NCBI RefSeq assembly: GCF_016597785.1
Contig: NZ_JAENJG010000002.1
Coordinates: forward strand, 248,001-312,000
DNA: 64,000 nt
From: Leucobacter sp. L43
GTDB lineage: Bacteria; Actinomycetota; Actinomycetes; Actinomycetales; Microbacteriaceae
Direction: 5' to 3'
The position numbers and the translations under genes are program-made. The notes under the pieces were generated by a model that saw only the letters and a program-made list of their open reading frames with translations, made no database searches and was not told the DNA's origin. Below, in pieces: positions 8,600 to 16,730 of this stretch. Numbering within the stretch: position 1 is the stretch's first letter; every line of letters starts with the position of its first letter.

Positions 8600-9864
8600 A
8601 GTGCGGCCTCCGCGAATTGTGCGCTCGAAGCGCGGTCGGTGCGTTGTCTGGTGTGCTGCAGTGCGCGTTCGTAGATGCGCTCGGTGCGAGCGGCGACGCG
8701 CTCCCAGCTGTATCTGGCTTCGACGCGCCTGCGCCCCGCCGCCCCGAGCGTCGCGGCGAAGGCGGGATCGGCACGGAGCCGGGCGAATGCATCGGCGACG
8801 GCCGGTGCGTCTTGCGGAGGCACGAGCAGCCCGGTCACTCCGTCGACCACCGTGTCTCCCAGGCCGCCGACGTTCGCGGCGACGACCGGTGTGCCGCAGG
8901 CCATGCTCTCGAGGGGAACGATGCCGAACGGCTCGTACCAGGGGGTGCAGACGACGGCGTCGGCCTCGCGGATCAGTGCCGGGACGTCATCGCGCGGCAC
9001 GCGGCCCAGGAATCGCACCTGATCCGAGACGCCGAGTGATTCGGCGAGCGCCGTGAGGCGGACCGTCTCGGCGTCGGGTCCGGATTCGCCAGCGGGCGCA
9101 TCCCCGGTCCCGACGATGTGCAGCTCGACGTCGTCGATTCCCTGCTCATGCAGCAGACCGACTGCGCGGATGGCGATGTCGACGCCCTTCCGCGGGACGA
9201 GACGCCCGAGACTGAGCACGCGGAAGGTCGCTCCTCGAGCGGCGGCGCGGCCGGTGTTCTGGAACATGCCGAGGTCGACGCCGCACGGAGCGATCTCGAT
9301 GCGGTCTTCCGGGACGCCGAGGAGCCGCAGTTCTGCGACCTCGTCCGGGCACGTGGCGATCACTGTAGCTGCACGCTGGCCCACGAGCGGCTCGAGCCGC
9401 GCGCGTTCGGCCGGGCTCGTATCGGCAGCGCCCTGGTACCGTCGCTTCACCGAGCCGAGCGCATGGAAGGTGTGCAGCACTGGCGGATGGCCCGTGCCCC
9501 GCTCGGCTGCGGCGTCGAGGGCGGCGATGCCCGACATCCAGAAGTGACTGTGCACGACGTCGGGGCGGTCGAAGCGCCACGCAGCTGCGAGCCCAGCTGA
9601 GAGGGCCGGGAGGTGCGGGAGGAGGTCGTCCTTCGGCACGTGGCGCTGCGGGCCCGCGGTGAGATGCACGACTTCGACTCCTGGGCACAGGGGCACGCGC
9701 GTCGGGGTGGTCGGGTCATCCCTGCGCGTGAACACGGTGACCCGGTGGCCGCGCTCCGCGAGCGCCCGTGACAGCGCGGCGACGTGCACGTTCTGGCCGC
9801 CGGCATCCACGCTGCCCGGGGTGGCGAGGGGATTGGCGTGCTCGGACACCATGGCGATCTTCAC
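8596..9864 (-). CDS. GT4-family glycosyltransferase
   Basis: The 422-residue protein has the GT-B fold of family 4. The N-terminal domain shows GGQNVHVAALSRALAERGH and VHSHFWMSG. The C-terminal domain shows LSLGRLVPRKGVDIAIRA and the donor-binding EPFGIVPLESMACGTPVVA, which contains the ExxxxxxxE motif. The family uses nucleotide-activated sugars with retention of configuration. It overlaps the upstream and downstream genes by four bases each. Its place between gmhA and another glycosyltransferase suggests a role in the same heptose-containing glycan; donor and acceptor are not known. Confidence 0.88.
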   Translation of the reverse strand: MKIAMVSEHANPLATPGSVDAGGQNVHVAALSRALAERGHRVTVFTRRDDPTTPTRVPLCPGVEVVHLTAGPQRHVPKDDLLPHLPALSAGLAAAWRFDRPDVVHSHFWMSGIAALDAAAERGTGHPPVLHTFHALGSVKRRYQGAADTSPAERARLEPLVGQRAATVIATCPDEVAELRLLGVPEDRIEIAPCGVDLGMFQNTGRAAARGATFRVLSLGRLVPRKGVDIAIRAVGLLHEQGIDDVELHIVGTGDAPAGESGPDAETVRLTALAESLGVSDQVRFLGRVPRDDVPALIREADAVVCTPWYEPFGIVPLESMACGTPVVAANVGGLGDTVVDGVTGLLVPPQDAPAVADAFARLRADPAFAATLGAAGRRRVEARYSWERVAARTERIYERALQHTRQRTDRASSAQFAEAAL

Positions 9865-10868
9865 GATGAAGCTCCTTCGGTGATCAGGTGGGGGGCGTCT
9901 ACGCGCGCCCGGGCGCGACGGGTGTGGGCATCACGGGTGTCGGCCAGGACCGCGTCCCAGTCATCCAGGAAGCGTCGGAGGCCGTACCGCGCGATCGCGG
10001 CTTCTCGCGCGACGGCACCGCGTCGATGCGCCTCGTCGGGATCGAGGAGCAGCAGGTCGGCGGTCGCGACCAGTTCTGCCGGGTCCGCCGAGCGGGCCCC
10101 GGCCTCGGGCGGCACGGCGCGCGCAGCTTCGGTGGCGTCGAGCACGAGCACCGGCATGCCGAGGAACATCGCTTCGAGCAACGAGAGTCCGAGGGATGTC
10201 CACCGCATCGGATGCACGTAGGCCCGACGCTGGGCGAGTTCCGCGTGCAGTCGCTCCGTCGGCAGATCTCCGACGATGCGGAGACGGTCCGGCCCCAGAT
10301 CGAGTGCGGCCGGCAGACGGTCGGTGGCGATCCCGAAGCAGTCCAGCCGCCCGGCACTCGCGAATGCGGGCAGCAGGTCGGTGCCCGTGACTCGCCCGCG
10401 CCGCACTGGTTCGTTGATCACGACGCCGAGCGCTTCGACGGCGCCCGTGTACTGCTGACCCGGGTCGGGGATGCCGTGCTCGATGACGACCGTCGGTGCC
10501 GAGCCGCAGTCCCAGATGAGGCGGTTGAAGTGCGTGACGTGCACGACCGGGATGTCCGTGCGATCGCTCAGGAAGTGGCGCTCTGCCACCGGCGAGTGCT
10601 TCGGGGTGTTGTGCTCGACGAACACGGCCGGAACGTCTCGGCCGGGGCGCCGCCCGAGCAGCGACTCGGCCCACTCGAGCTCTTCGATGCGCTGCAGCAC
10701 GACGAGGTCGACATCGACGCCGGCGAGTTCGGCCGCCTCGATTCGACGGGCGTGCGGGGGGAGCGGCGGCATGTCGCGCCCCGGCTCCGCCGGCACGAGA
10801 TACTCGTGCGAACCGCTCAGGAACGCCTGCATCCAGCCGCCGTGCAGGTACCACACCAAAATCTTCAT
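9861..10868 (-). CDS. GT4-like glycosyltransferase
   Basis: A 335-residue GT-B type protein. The start MKILVWYLHGGWMQAFLSG and AVFVEHNTPKH followed by VVHVTHFNRLIWDCG form the N-terminal domain, and the C-terminal domain has YVHPMRWTSLGLSLLEAMFLGMPVLVL, the family 4 donor-site Glu motif. It is shorter and more divergent than the GT4 enzyme downstream. It overlaps both neighbours by four bases. It probably adds one sugar in the same glycan; the donor cannot be named. Confidence 0.82.
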   Translation of the reverse strand: MKILVWYLHGGWMQAFLSGSHEYLVPAEPGRDMPPLPPHARRIEAAELAGVDVDLVVLQRIEELEWAESLLGRRPGRDVPAVFVEHNTPKHSPVAERHFLSDRTDIPVVHVTHFNRLIWDCGSAPTVVIEHGIPDPGQQYTGAVEALGVVINEPVRRGRVTGTDLLPAFASAGRLDCFGIATDRLPAALDLGPDRLRIVGDLPTERLHAELAQRRAYVHPMRWTSLGLSLLEAMFLGMPVLVLDATEAARAVPPEAGARSADPAELVATADLLLLDPDEAHRRGAVAREAAIARYGLRRFLDDWDAVLADTRDAHTRRARARVDAPHLITEGASS

Positions 10869-11962
10869 CGTCGTCCTTCCTGTACGCCCTGCACGCGCGG
10901 AACTGCGCGCGCGGGCTGTGCGTGATGAGCGCGATCTCGGTCGCGTCCGAGTGGTTCGAGCTCCTCGATCGCCGCGAGCACCGCTGCAGGTGCCACACCG
11001 GCGAGGCAGGGGTGCCCCGCGACGGGGCAGTCACGGGCGCGCGAATCCTTGCAGGGCGCGAGCTGGTCGCCCAGCAGCCGCACGGGGACTCCGTACGGCG
11101 CCCATTTCACGGCTGGCACCACTGGTGAGAACAGGCTCACCACGGGGGTGCCGACCGCAGCTGCCAGATGCGCCGGTCCGCTGTTTCCCGACACCAGCAC
11201 GTCCGCACCCGCGAGCACGCCTGCCAGCTCCAGCGTCGAGCACGCTCCCGCGAGGTCGATCGCCTCCGGCGCCTCCGCGCGGATACGTCCGGTGAGATCC
11301 GCCTCCCCGGCGCTCCCCGTCAGCACCACCTGACGTTCGGTCTGGCCGAGCAGCCGAGCGAGGCGTGCGAAGTGGAGAACGGGCCACCGCCTGGCCGCCA
11401 CCGCTGCGCCAGCATGCAGCGCGACGTACGGCGCGCCGCCCGTGAGCGCCCGGGTGTCAGGCGTCGGCACGACCGCGAGACGCCCGTCGTCCATGCTCGG
11501 GTATCCGGCGGCCTCCGCGATCGCGAGAGCGCGCTCCGGCTCAGGGATATCTTCGCGAAGATCCTCACCGGGGCGCAGTCGCACGTCGAGCAAGGACCCG
11601 GGGTGGTCGACGGAGGCGCCCGTGATGCGTTCCACTCCCGCAAGTCGCAGCAGGAGCGCCAGGGGGAGCGGCGACTGGTGGAACGAGGTGAGAATGACCG
11701 CCTCTGCGGCGCCGGTATCGCGCACGCTCGCGATGAGCTGCTCGGCGTGCTCCCGGCTCACCTCGCGCCAGGGCTCCGAGATCCACGGCGCCTCCCAGAC
11801 GATGGTGCGGCTGACGCCCGGCAGCAGAGCCGCTCCGCCCGCACCCAACGGCCCGCACAGCATGACGACCTCTGCCTGGTGCGCGACAGCGCGGACCGCC
11901 GGGCCCGAGATGAGCACGTCGCCCATGCTGTCGAGCCTGGCGACGAGCACCGGCGCGCTCAT
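10865..11962 (-). CDS. GT9 heptosyltransferase-family protein
   Basis: This 365-residue protein is a family 9 glycosyltransferase. It begins VLVARLDSMGDVLISGPAVRAV, the usual first Rossmann strand and Gly-Asp motif, and later has YVALHAGAAVAARRWPVLHF and LVSGNSGPAHLAAAVGTPVVSLF, the nucleotide-sugar binding site. A cysteine-containing tail (CKDSRARDCPVAGHPC) follows. It overlaps gmhB upstream by four bases and a GT4-like gene downstream by four bases. It likely transfers the heptose made by this operon. Confidence 0.87.
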   Translation of the reverse strand: MSAPVLVARLDSMGDVLISGPAVRAVAHQAEVVMLCGPLGAGGAALLPGVSRTIVWEAPWISEPWREVSREHAEQLIASVRDTGAAEAVILTSFHQSPLPLALLLRLAGVERITGASVDHPGSLLDVRLRPGEDLREDIPEPERALAIAEAAGYPSMDDGRLAVVPTPDTRALTGGAPYVALHAGAAVAARRWPVLHFARLARLLGQTERQVVLTGSAGEADLTGRIRAEAPEAIDLAGACSTLELAGVLAGADVLVSGNSGPAHLAAAVGTPVVSLFSPVVPAVKWAPYGVPVRLLGDQLAPCKDSRARDCPVAGHPCLAGVAPAAVLAAIEELEPLGRDRDRAHHAQPARAVPRVQGVQEGRR

Positions 11963-12507
11963 CGATCCGCTCCAGACCTGCTGCCGAGCGCGATCTCCAC
12001 CGCTTCCGCGATCGTCTCGGCGACCGTCGTCGCGTCGTCGCGCTCCTGCTGCAGCGTGAGACGAGTCGGTACGAGGATGCCGCGCGCACCCGCAGCTTCT
12101 GCCGCATCCACGTCGGCGCCGATATCGCCGATCATCACGACGTTCTCAGCAGCCACCCCGAGCTCAGCGGCAGCCGACACGATCATTCCCGGCCTCGGCT
12201 TGCGGCAGTCGCACGCGTCGCGCGGGGCGTGCGGGCAGATGCGCCAGACGTCGAACGGGCCGAGCAACTGCTCGATGCGTTCGTTCACGCGACGCACCTG
12301 TTCCTCGCTCAGCAGCCCGCGAGCGATGCCCGACTGATTGCTGATGACGCCGACGGGAATCCCGGCCGCCCGCACCCGATCGACCGCGGCGCGGGCCGAC
12401 GGCATCGGGCGCACGGCTTCGGGGTCGCCGTTGTACGGAACGTCGACGATGAGGGTGTCATCGCGATCGAACAGCACGGCGTGCACGGGTACTGCGGGTT
12501 CAGTCAT
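11959..12507 (-). CDS. gmhB: Heptose 1,7-bisphosphate phosphatase (HAD family)
   Basis: The 182-residue protein matches GmhB, which removes the C7 phosphate from heptose bisphosphate so that HldE can add AMP. HAD motif I is LFDRDDTLIVDVPYNGDP, motif II ISNQSGIARG, and the zinc-binding loop is seen in ICPHAPRDACDCRKPRPGM, all typical of GmhB. Motif IV is VMIGDIGADVDAA. ATG 12507 follows GAGGGAGGT; the frame is open further upstream but is not protein-like there. It is the first gene of a seven-gene operon running down to the SDR at 5846, with a SigB/F-like promoter just upstream. Confidence 0.92.
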   Translation of the reverse strand: MTEPAVPVHAVLFDRDDTLIVDVPYNGDPEAVRPMPSARAAVDRVRAAGIPVGVISNQSGIARGLLSEEQVRRVNERIEQLLGPFDVWRICPHAPRDACDCRKPRPGMIVSAAAELGVAAENVVMIGDIGADVDAAEAAGARGILVPTRLTLQQERDDATTVAETIAEAVEIALGSRSGADR

Positions 12508-12516
12508 ACCTCCCTC

Positions 12517-12541
12517 ATTCCCCGAAGGAGCAGGAGTAAAC
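12517..12541 (-). promoter_or_regulatory. Candidate SigB/SigF-type promoter of the heptose operon
   Basis: Reading the minus strand, GTTT (12538-12541) and GGGAAT (12517-12522) are 15 bases apart, close to the SigF/SigB consensus GTTT-N15-17-GGGTAT. The gmhB start lies nine bases downstream of the -10. A SigB/SigF-family gene sits 1.2 kb away. The match is by eye only. Confidence 0.45.
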
Positions 12542-12649
12542 GCAGAGCCCGACCCCTTGCGCCGCGCTCCGGTGTGCGGTAGTCCAGTGGTGGGTGCTCT
12601 GCGCAGACGAGGCAATCTCGGGGCGGGGCGCACGAGAGGGGAACCACAC

Positions 12650-13747
12650 ATGACTCGACGGCATCGTCCTGTGCTGCTCGCACTGCGAACGCTCAAACTG
12701 GGAGACCTGCTCGTCGCGGTTCCTGCGCTCCGCGCTCTCCGACGCGCGTTTCCGGAGCATCGGATCGTGCTCGCGGCGCCCGGCTGGCTGTCGCCGATCG
12801 TCAGACTCGTCGACGCCGTCGATGAACTCCTCCCGACACCCGGCCTCGATGATCCGCTGCCGCTCGAACCCGGCAGCGTCGATATCGCGGTGAACCTGCA
12901 CGGGAACGGGCCGGAGAGCCGGGCGGTCATCGACGCGCTCGAACCGCGTCGGCGCATCGTGCACCGTTTGCCGGATGACCCCGTCATCCACGACGAGGCG
13001 GCGCCAACCTGGGTGGACGGGATGCTCGAACGGGAGCGCTGGGTGCGCCTGGTCTCGGCCTTCGGGGCGGCGGGAGACCCGGATGAGGTGCGCATCGCGG
13101 TGCCGGAGGCGGTGCCGCCCGTGACGGGAGCGGTCGTCGTGCACGTCGGCGCGTTCTACGGTTCGCGGCAGTGGCCCGTCGACCGCTTCGCCGAGGTGGC
13201 GCGGGCCCTGCGTGCGGACGGGTGCCGCGTCGTCGTGACGGGCGATGAGCGGGACCGTCCGCGGGCCGTCGCCGTCGCCGAGGCGGCCGGGTTGACGGAT
13301 GACGATGTGCTCGCCGGGAGGATCGGCCTGGCTGAATTCGCGGCGGTCATCGCGCGCGCGCCGCTCGTCGTGACGGCCGACACGGGAGCGGGTCATCTCG
13401 CCTCCGCGTACGGGGTGCCGTCGGTGGTGATCTTCGGCCCTGCGCCGCCGGAGGAGTGGGGGCCGCCTCCCGGCCCGCACGTGGTGCTGACCGACGCCGC
13501 GGTGCGCAGGGGCGAAGCATTCGCCATGGAGCCGGATCCCGCGCTCCTCGCGGTGACGGCCGGAGCCGTCGTCTCGGCGGCGCGCGGCGTCATGCTCCCG
13601 CCCGAGCCTCGGTCGACGCTCGATGCTGCGCCCTCCGCCGGTTCCGCGGCGGAACCAGGAGCCCGGCGCGCGGCGGCGTCAGGCGCGAGCGACGTCGGTG
13701 TTGAGCGCAGCGCGCAAGCGCTGCAAGATGCTCGCCAGGAGTCGTGA
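12650..13747 (+). CDS. GT9 heptosyltransferase-family protein
   Basis: The 365-residue protein is the third family 9 glycosyltransferase of the island. It begins RPVLLALRTLKLGDLLVAVPALRAL, and its second domain has VVVHVGAFYGSRQWPVDRF and LVVTADTGAGHLASAYGVPSVVIFG. ATG 12650 follows AGGGGA at eight bases and was preferred over upstream in-frame starts that run antisense to gmhB. It diverges from gmhB. The last 40 residues are Ala-rich and overlap the end of the convergent sigma factor gene by 69 bases, so that tail may be a late extension. Acceptor unknown. Confidence 0.85.
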   Translation: MTRRHRPVLLALRTLKLGDLLVAVPALRALRRAFPEHRIVLAAPGWLSPIVRLVDAVDELLPTPGLDDPLPLEPGSVDIAVNLHGNGPESRAVIDALEPRRRIVHRLPDDPVIHDEAAPTWVDGMLERERWVRLVSAFGAAGDPDEVRIAVPEAVPPVTGAVVVHVGAFYGSRQWPVDRFAEVARALRADGCRVVVTGDERDRPRAVAVAEAAGLTDDDVLAGRIGLAEFAAVIARAPLVVTADTGAGHLASAYGVPSVVIFGPAPPEEWGPPPGPHVVLTDAAVRRGEAFAMEPDPALLAVTAGAVVSAARGVMLPPEPRSTLDAAPSAGSAAEPGARRAAASGASDVGVERSAQALQDARQES

Positions 13748-14521
13748 CACCTGCATCTGGCTGACGCCGCACTCGAGCGCGATCTCGGATTGGGTGAGCT
13801 GCTCCTCGAATCGCAACCGCACGATGCGACGCTCCTCCGAAGTGAGGGTGCGCGTCGCTCGTTCCAGCGTCAGCGCGAGGTCGGTTCTCGCGTACTCGGA
13901 CTCCCGATAGGGCAGGGAGTCCGCGAGCGTGAGGTCCTCCGAGCCGCCGGGGATGGGAGTGTGCAGCGAGATCGCCTGACGGGCGGAGTGGCACTGCACC
14001 GCTTCGGCCACCAGCGCCAGTGGGCGGTGCAGCACTTCGGCGAGCTCCGCCACCCGGGGCGCGCGCCCGAGTTCCTGCTCGAGTACTTCGCGCACCGCAG
14101 GCACCTCGATCGCGAGCTCCTGGAGACGTCGCGGGGGCCTCACGAACCACGACGTGTCGCGCAGATACTGCTTGATCTCCCCGGCGATGGTGGGCACGGC
14201 GAACGATACGAGGTCGTCTCCGAGATCCGGGTCGAAGCGCTCGACGGCCTTCGCGAGCCCGATGCACGCGACCTGGCGGAGATCTGCCGCATCCTGCTGG
14301 CGCACGCGGTATCGGCGCGCGATGGAGTGCGCCAGATCGAGATATTCGACCACGACCCGCTGATGCAATCGCCGTCGTCCTGCAGGGCCGGCCCGCCGCG
14401 CAGCGGCGAGGAGGGCGATCGCGTGCGCGTTGCGCGCAGCGTCTGCTGCTGCTCGGTCGGCGCGTCCGCCCGGAGCGACGGGTGCAGGGGATGCTGCGAA
14501 CGCCGGGTTCGGTGCGAGCAT
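13679..14521 (-). CDS. SigB/SigF-family RNA polymerase sigma factor
   Basis: The 280-residue protein has the layout of SigB/SigF/SigG factors. Region 2 is LAHSIARRYRVRQQDAADLRQVACIGLAKAVERF in pieces around residues 80-125, followed by PTIAGEIKQYLRD and VRPPRRLQEL. Region 3 is RAPRVAELAEVLHRPLALVAEA. Region 4 is LTSEERRIVRLRFEEQLTQSEIA with the helix-turn-helix ECGVSQMQVSRLLASIL. ATG 14521 follows GGAGGAGG. Such factors control stress or stationary-phase genes and are usually held by an anti-sigma factor, but none is encoded nearby. Its 3' end overlaps the convergent GT9 gene by 69 bases. It may drive the neighbouring heptose operon. Confidence 0.9.
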   Translation of the reverse strand: MLAPNPAFAASPAPVAPGGRADRAAADAARNAHAIALLAAARRAGPAGRRRLHQRVVVEYLDLAHSIARRYRVRQQDAADLRQVACIGLAKAVERFDPDLGDDLVSFAVPTIAGEIKQYLRDTSWFVRPPRRLQELAIEVPAVREVLEQELGRAPRVAELAEVLHRPLALVAEAVQCHSARQAISLHTPIPGGSEDLTLADSLPYRESEYARTDLALTLERATRTLTSEERRIVRLRFEEQLTQSEIALECGVSQMQVSRLLASILQRLRAALNTDVARA

Positions 14522-14768
14522 GGGCCTCCTCCAATGAGAGCGGTCGGGGGTGAGTGACCGACGCGGTGTGCCGGGCGCACGCGGTGCGGCCCGAACGGGT
14601 ACAGCTACCGCTCCAGGATCGCCACGGGTCCCAGCGACGGGCAGCGCCTTGCATCCGAGCCGAACTTCACCTAACATCGGCCGCCCGCGCCTCGACGGGT
14701 GCGAGGATGCGGCGGACGGCACGGGGCCGCGCCCTGTCAAGGGCCTGCCCTCCGTTCGAGGTCCTTCC

Positions 14769-14774
14769 TAGCTT
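14769..14774 (+). promoter_or_regulatory. Likely leaderless -10 (TAGCTT)
   Basis: TAGCTT ends six bases before ATG 14781 and no ribosome site is present, so the oxidoreductase mRNA probably begins at its start codon. Confidence 0.4.
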
Positions 14775-14780
14775 GGAATC

Positions 14781-16304
14781 ATGACTGCACTGTGGCACCG
14801 CACCGGCCCGACCATCCCCGTCTCCCCGTCGGAGCCGACGCCGCTCGGGCGTCGCTACGACACGGTCGTCGTCGGCGCGGGACTCACCGGCCTCGTGACG
14901 GCGGTCCTGCTCTGCAGAGCGGGTCAGCGCGTCGCCGTGCTCGAGGCTCGCACGGTCGGAGCCGTCACGACGGGCCACACGACGGGCAAGCTCAGCCTCC
15001 TCCAGGGAAGCGTCTTCTCGCAGGTGCGGCGGCACGTCGGCGACGAGGCGCTCTTCGCCTATGCGGAGGCGAATCGTGAGGGACAGGCGTGGATGGTGCG
15101 CGAGCTCGAACGACTCGGTCTGCCGATCGATCGGCGCGATGCCGTGACGTACGCCAATGGCGAGGACCATCTCGACGCCCTGGAGCGCGAGCTCGAGGCA
15201 TGCCGTGTCGCAGGAGTCGATGCGCGCTGGGCTGACGATACGGGCCTGCCGTTCGCGACCGCCGGGGCGATCACGCTCGACGACCAGGTCCAGTTGCAGC
15301 CCATCGAGGTGCTGGCGGCGCTCGCCGCCGAAGTGCTCGAGCGCGGCGGCGAGATCCATGAGCGGAGGCGCGTGCACGGGGTGGAGGAGGACGGCGACGC
15401 CCTGCAGGTGCAGACTGCGGGCGGCGTCGTGTCGGCCGACCGCTGCGTGCTCGCGACGGGTGTGCCGATCCTCGACCGAGGTCTGTTCTTCGCGCGACTG
15501 GAGCCCTCGCGCTCCTTCGTCACCGCCTATGACGTGCCGGAGGACCGCATCCCACGCGGTATGCACATCTCGATCGACGCCCCGGACCGCTCCCTGCGCA
15601 CCGCTCGGGGCACCGATGGGGAGACACTGGTCGTCGTCGGGGGCGGCGCGCACACGACCGGACGGGGCGGAGACACGGTGCGCACGCTGGCGGAACTCGA
15701 TGCCTGGGCGCAGCAGAAGCTCGGCGCCGGGCCGCGGGTCACGTGGTGGGCCGCGCAGGATTATCAGCGGCACGCGTCGCTCCCGTTCGCGGGTCCGCTC
15801 GCAGGAGGGCACGGCCGCATCTTCACCGCGACGGGCTACGACAAGTGGGGGATGACGAATGCAGTGGCCGCGAGCCTCGTGATCGTGTCGCAGATGCTCG
15901 GCGGCCGGCTCGACTGGGCCGACACCATGCGCCACGCGGGCCCCGGTGTCGCCGGCGTCGCCGATGCGGTGCGCGTCAACGCGGAGGTCGCAGCGCATGT
16001 CGCCGTCGACTGGACCAAGGCGGTGCTGAGCGGCTCTGGCGCGGCCGACCTCGCAGAGGGGGAGGGCGCGATCGTGCGAGAGGGCGCCCGGCCGGTCGCG
16101 GTCTCACGCGTCGACGGGAAGCTCTGCCGCGTGTCGGCTGTGTGCACGCACCTCGGCGGCATCGTGAACTGGAATCCTGCAGAGCGCAGCTGGGATTGCC
16201 CGTTGCACGCCTCGCGATTCTCCGCAACGGGAGAGGTGCTCGAGGGGCCCGCCGTTCGAAACCTCGCAGCGGTCGATGACGACCGGAGCGCAGCCGAAGG
16301 CTAG
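14781..16304 (+). CDS. FAD-dependent oxidoreductase with C-terminal Rieske domain (YhfW-like)
   Basis: The 507-residue protein has an N-terminal DAO-type FAD domain, with YDTVVVGAGLTGLVTAVLL near residue 27 and TGHTTGKLSLLQG, the second FAD contact of this subfamily. The C-terminal 90 residues form a Rieske [2Fe-2S] domain with both ligand pairs, CTHLGG and CPLHASRF. The fusion is the architecture of Bacillus YhfW and similar proteins of unknown substrate. It is expected in the cytosol as no signal is seen. It starts 259 bases from the divergent sigma factor gene and precedes two stress-type genes, which hints at a stress or redox role. Confidence 0.87.
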   Translation: MTALWHRTGPTIPVSPSEPTPLGRRYDTVVVGAGLTGLVTAVLLCRAGQRVAVLEARTVGAVTTGHTTGKLSLLQGSVFSQVRRHVGDEALFAYAEANREGQAWMVRELERLGLPIDRRDAVTYANGEDHLDALERELEACRVAGVDARWADDTGLPFATAGAITLDDQVQLQPIEVLAALAAEVLERGGEIHERRRVHGVEEDGDALQVQTAGGVVSADRCVLATGVPILDRGLFFARLEPSRSFVTAYDVPEDRIPRGMHISIDAPDRSLRTARGTDGETLVVVGGGAHTTGRGGDTVRTLAELDAWAQQKLGAGPRVTWWAAQDYQRHASLPFAGPLAGGHGRIFTATGYDKWGMTNAVAASLVIVSQMLGGRLDWADTMRHAGPGVAGVADAVRVNAEVAAHVAVDWTKAVLSGSGAADLAEGEGAIVREGARPVAVSRVDGKLCRVSAVCTHLGGIVNWNPAERSWDCPLHASRFSATGEVLEGPAVRNLAAVDDDRSAAEG

Positions 16305-16399
16305 CGACCCCATCGGCGACTGTCGAGGGGCTGCGAGACGGAGCATGGCTCGGTTAGCGTCGAATGCCAAGGACCACCCGACTGAGGAGAGGACGATCG

Positions 16400-16666
16400 A
16401 TGCCGAAATCGAAGACCCCGCAGCTGAAGGATCCCGAACTGTACGACCGACTGCGCGAAGACGGGGCCTCGGCTGAGAAGGCGGCCCGAATCTCGAACGC
16501 GGCGGCGAAGGATGGCCGGTCGAACGTGGGGAAGCGCGGCGGCCACGCGGAGGACTATGACGAGCGCACCGTGCCGGAGCTGAAGAAACGGGCGAAAGAG
16601 CTCGGGCTCAGCGGCTACTCGGATCTGCGCAAGCAGGAGCTCATCGACTTGCTGCGCTCGCATTGA
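16400..16666 (+). CDS. Small Rho_N/SAP-like protein
   Basis: An 88-residue basic protein. The C-terminal 35 residues, RTVPELKKRAKELGLSGY then SDLRKQELIDLLR, form the helix-extended-helix of Rho N-terminal or SAP-type nucleic-acid-binding domains. The N-terminal half is Lys and Ala rich with NAAAKDGRSNVGKRGGH. ATG 16400 follows GAGGAGAGG. Small proteins of this type are common in actinobacteria and annotated as Rho termination factor-like; a DNA-binding role is inferred, not shown. Confidence 0.8.
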   Translation: MPKSKTPQLKDPELYDRLREDGASAEKAARISNAAAKDGRSNVGKRGGHAEDYDERTVPELKKRAKELGLSGYSDLRKQELIDLLRSH

Positions 16667-16681
16667 CCGCCGCTTCGGCGG
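16667..16681 (+). terminator. GC hairpin after the Rho_N-like gene
   Basis: CCGCCG, loop CTT, CGGCGG starts directly after the stop codon. No T-run follows, so termination strength is uncertain. Confidence 0.4.
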
Positions 16682-16730
16682 CATGGAATACCCCTGAACA
16701 TCGCAGTAACCGGATCACCGAGGAGGACGC

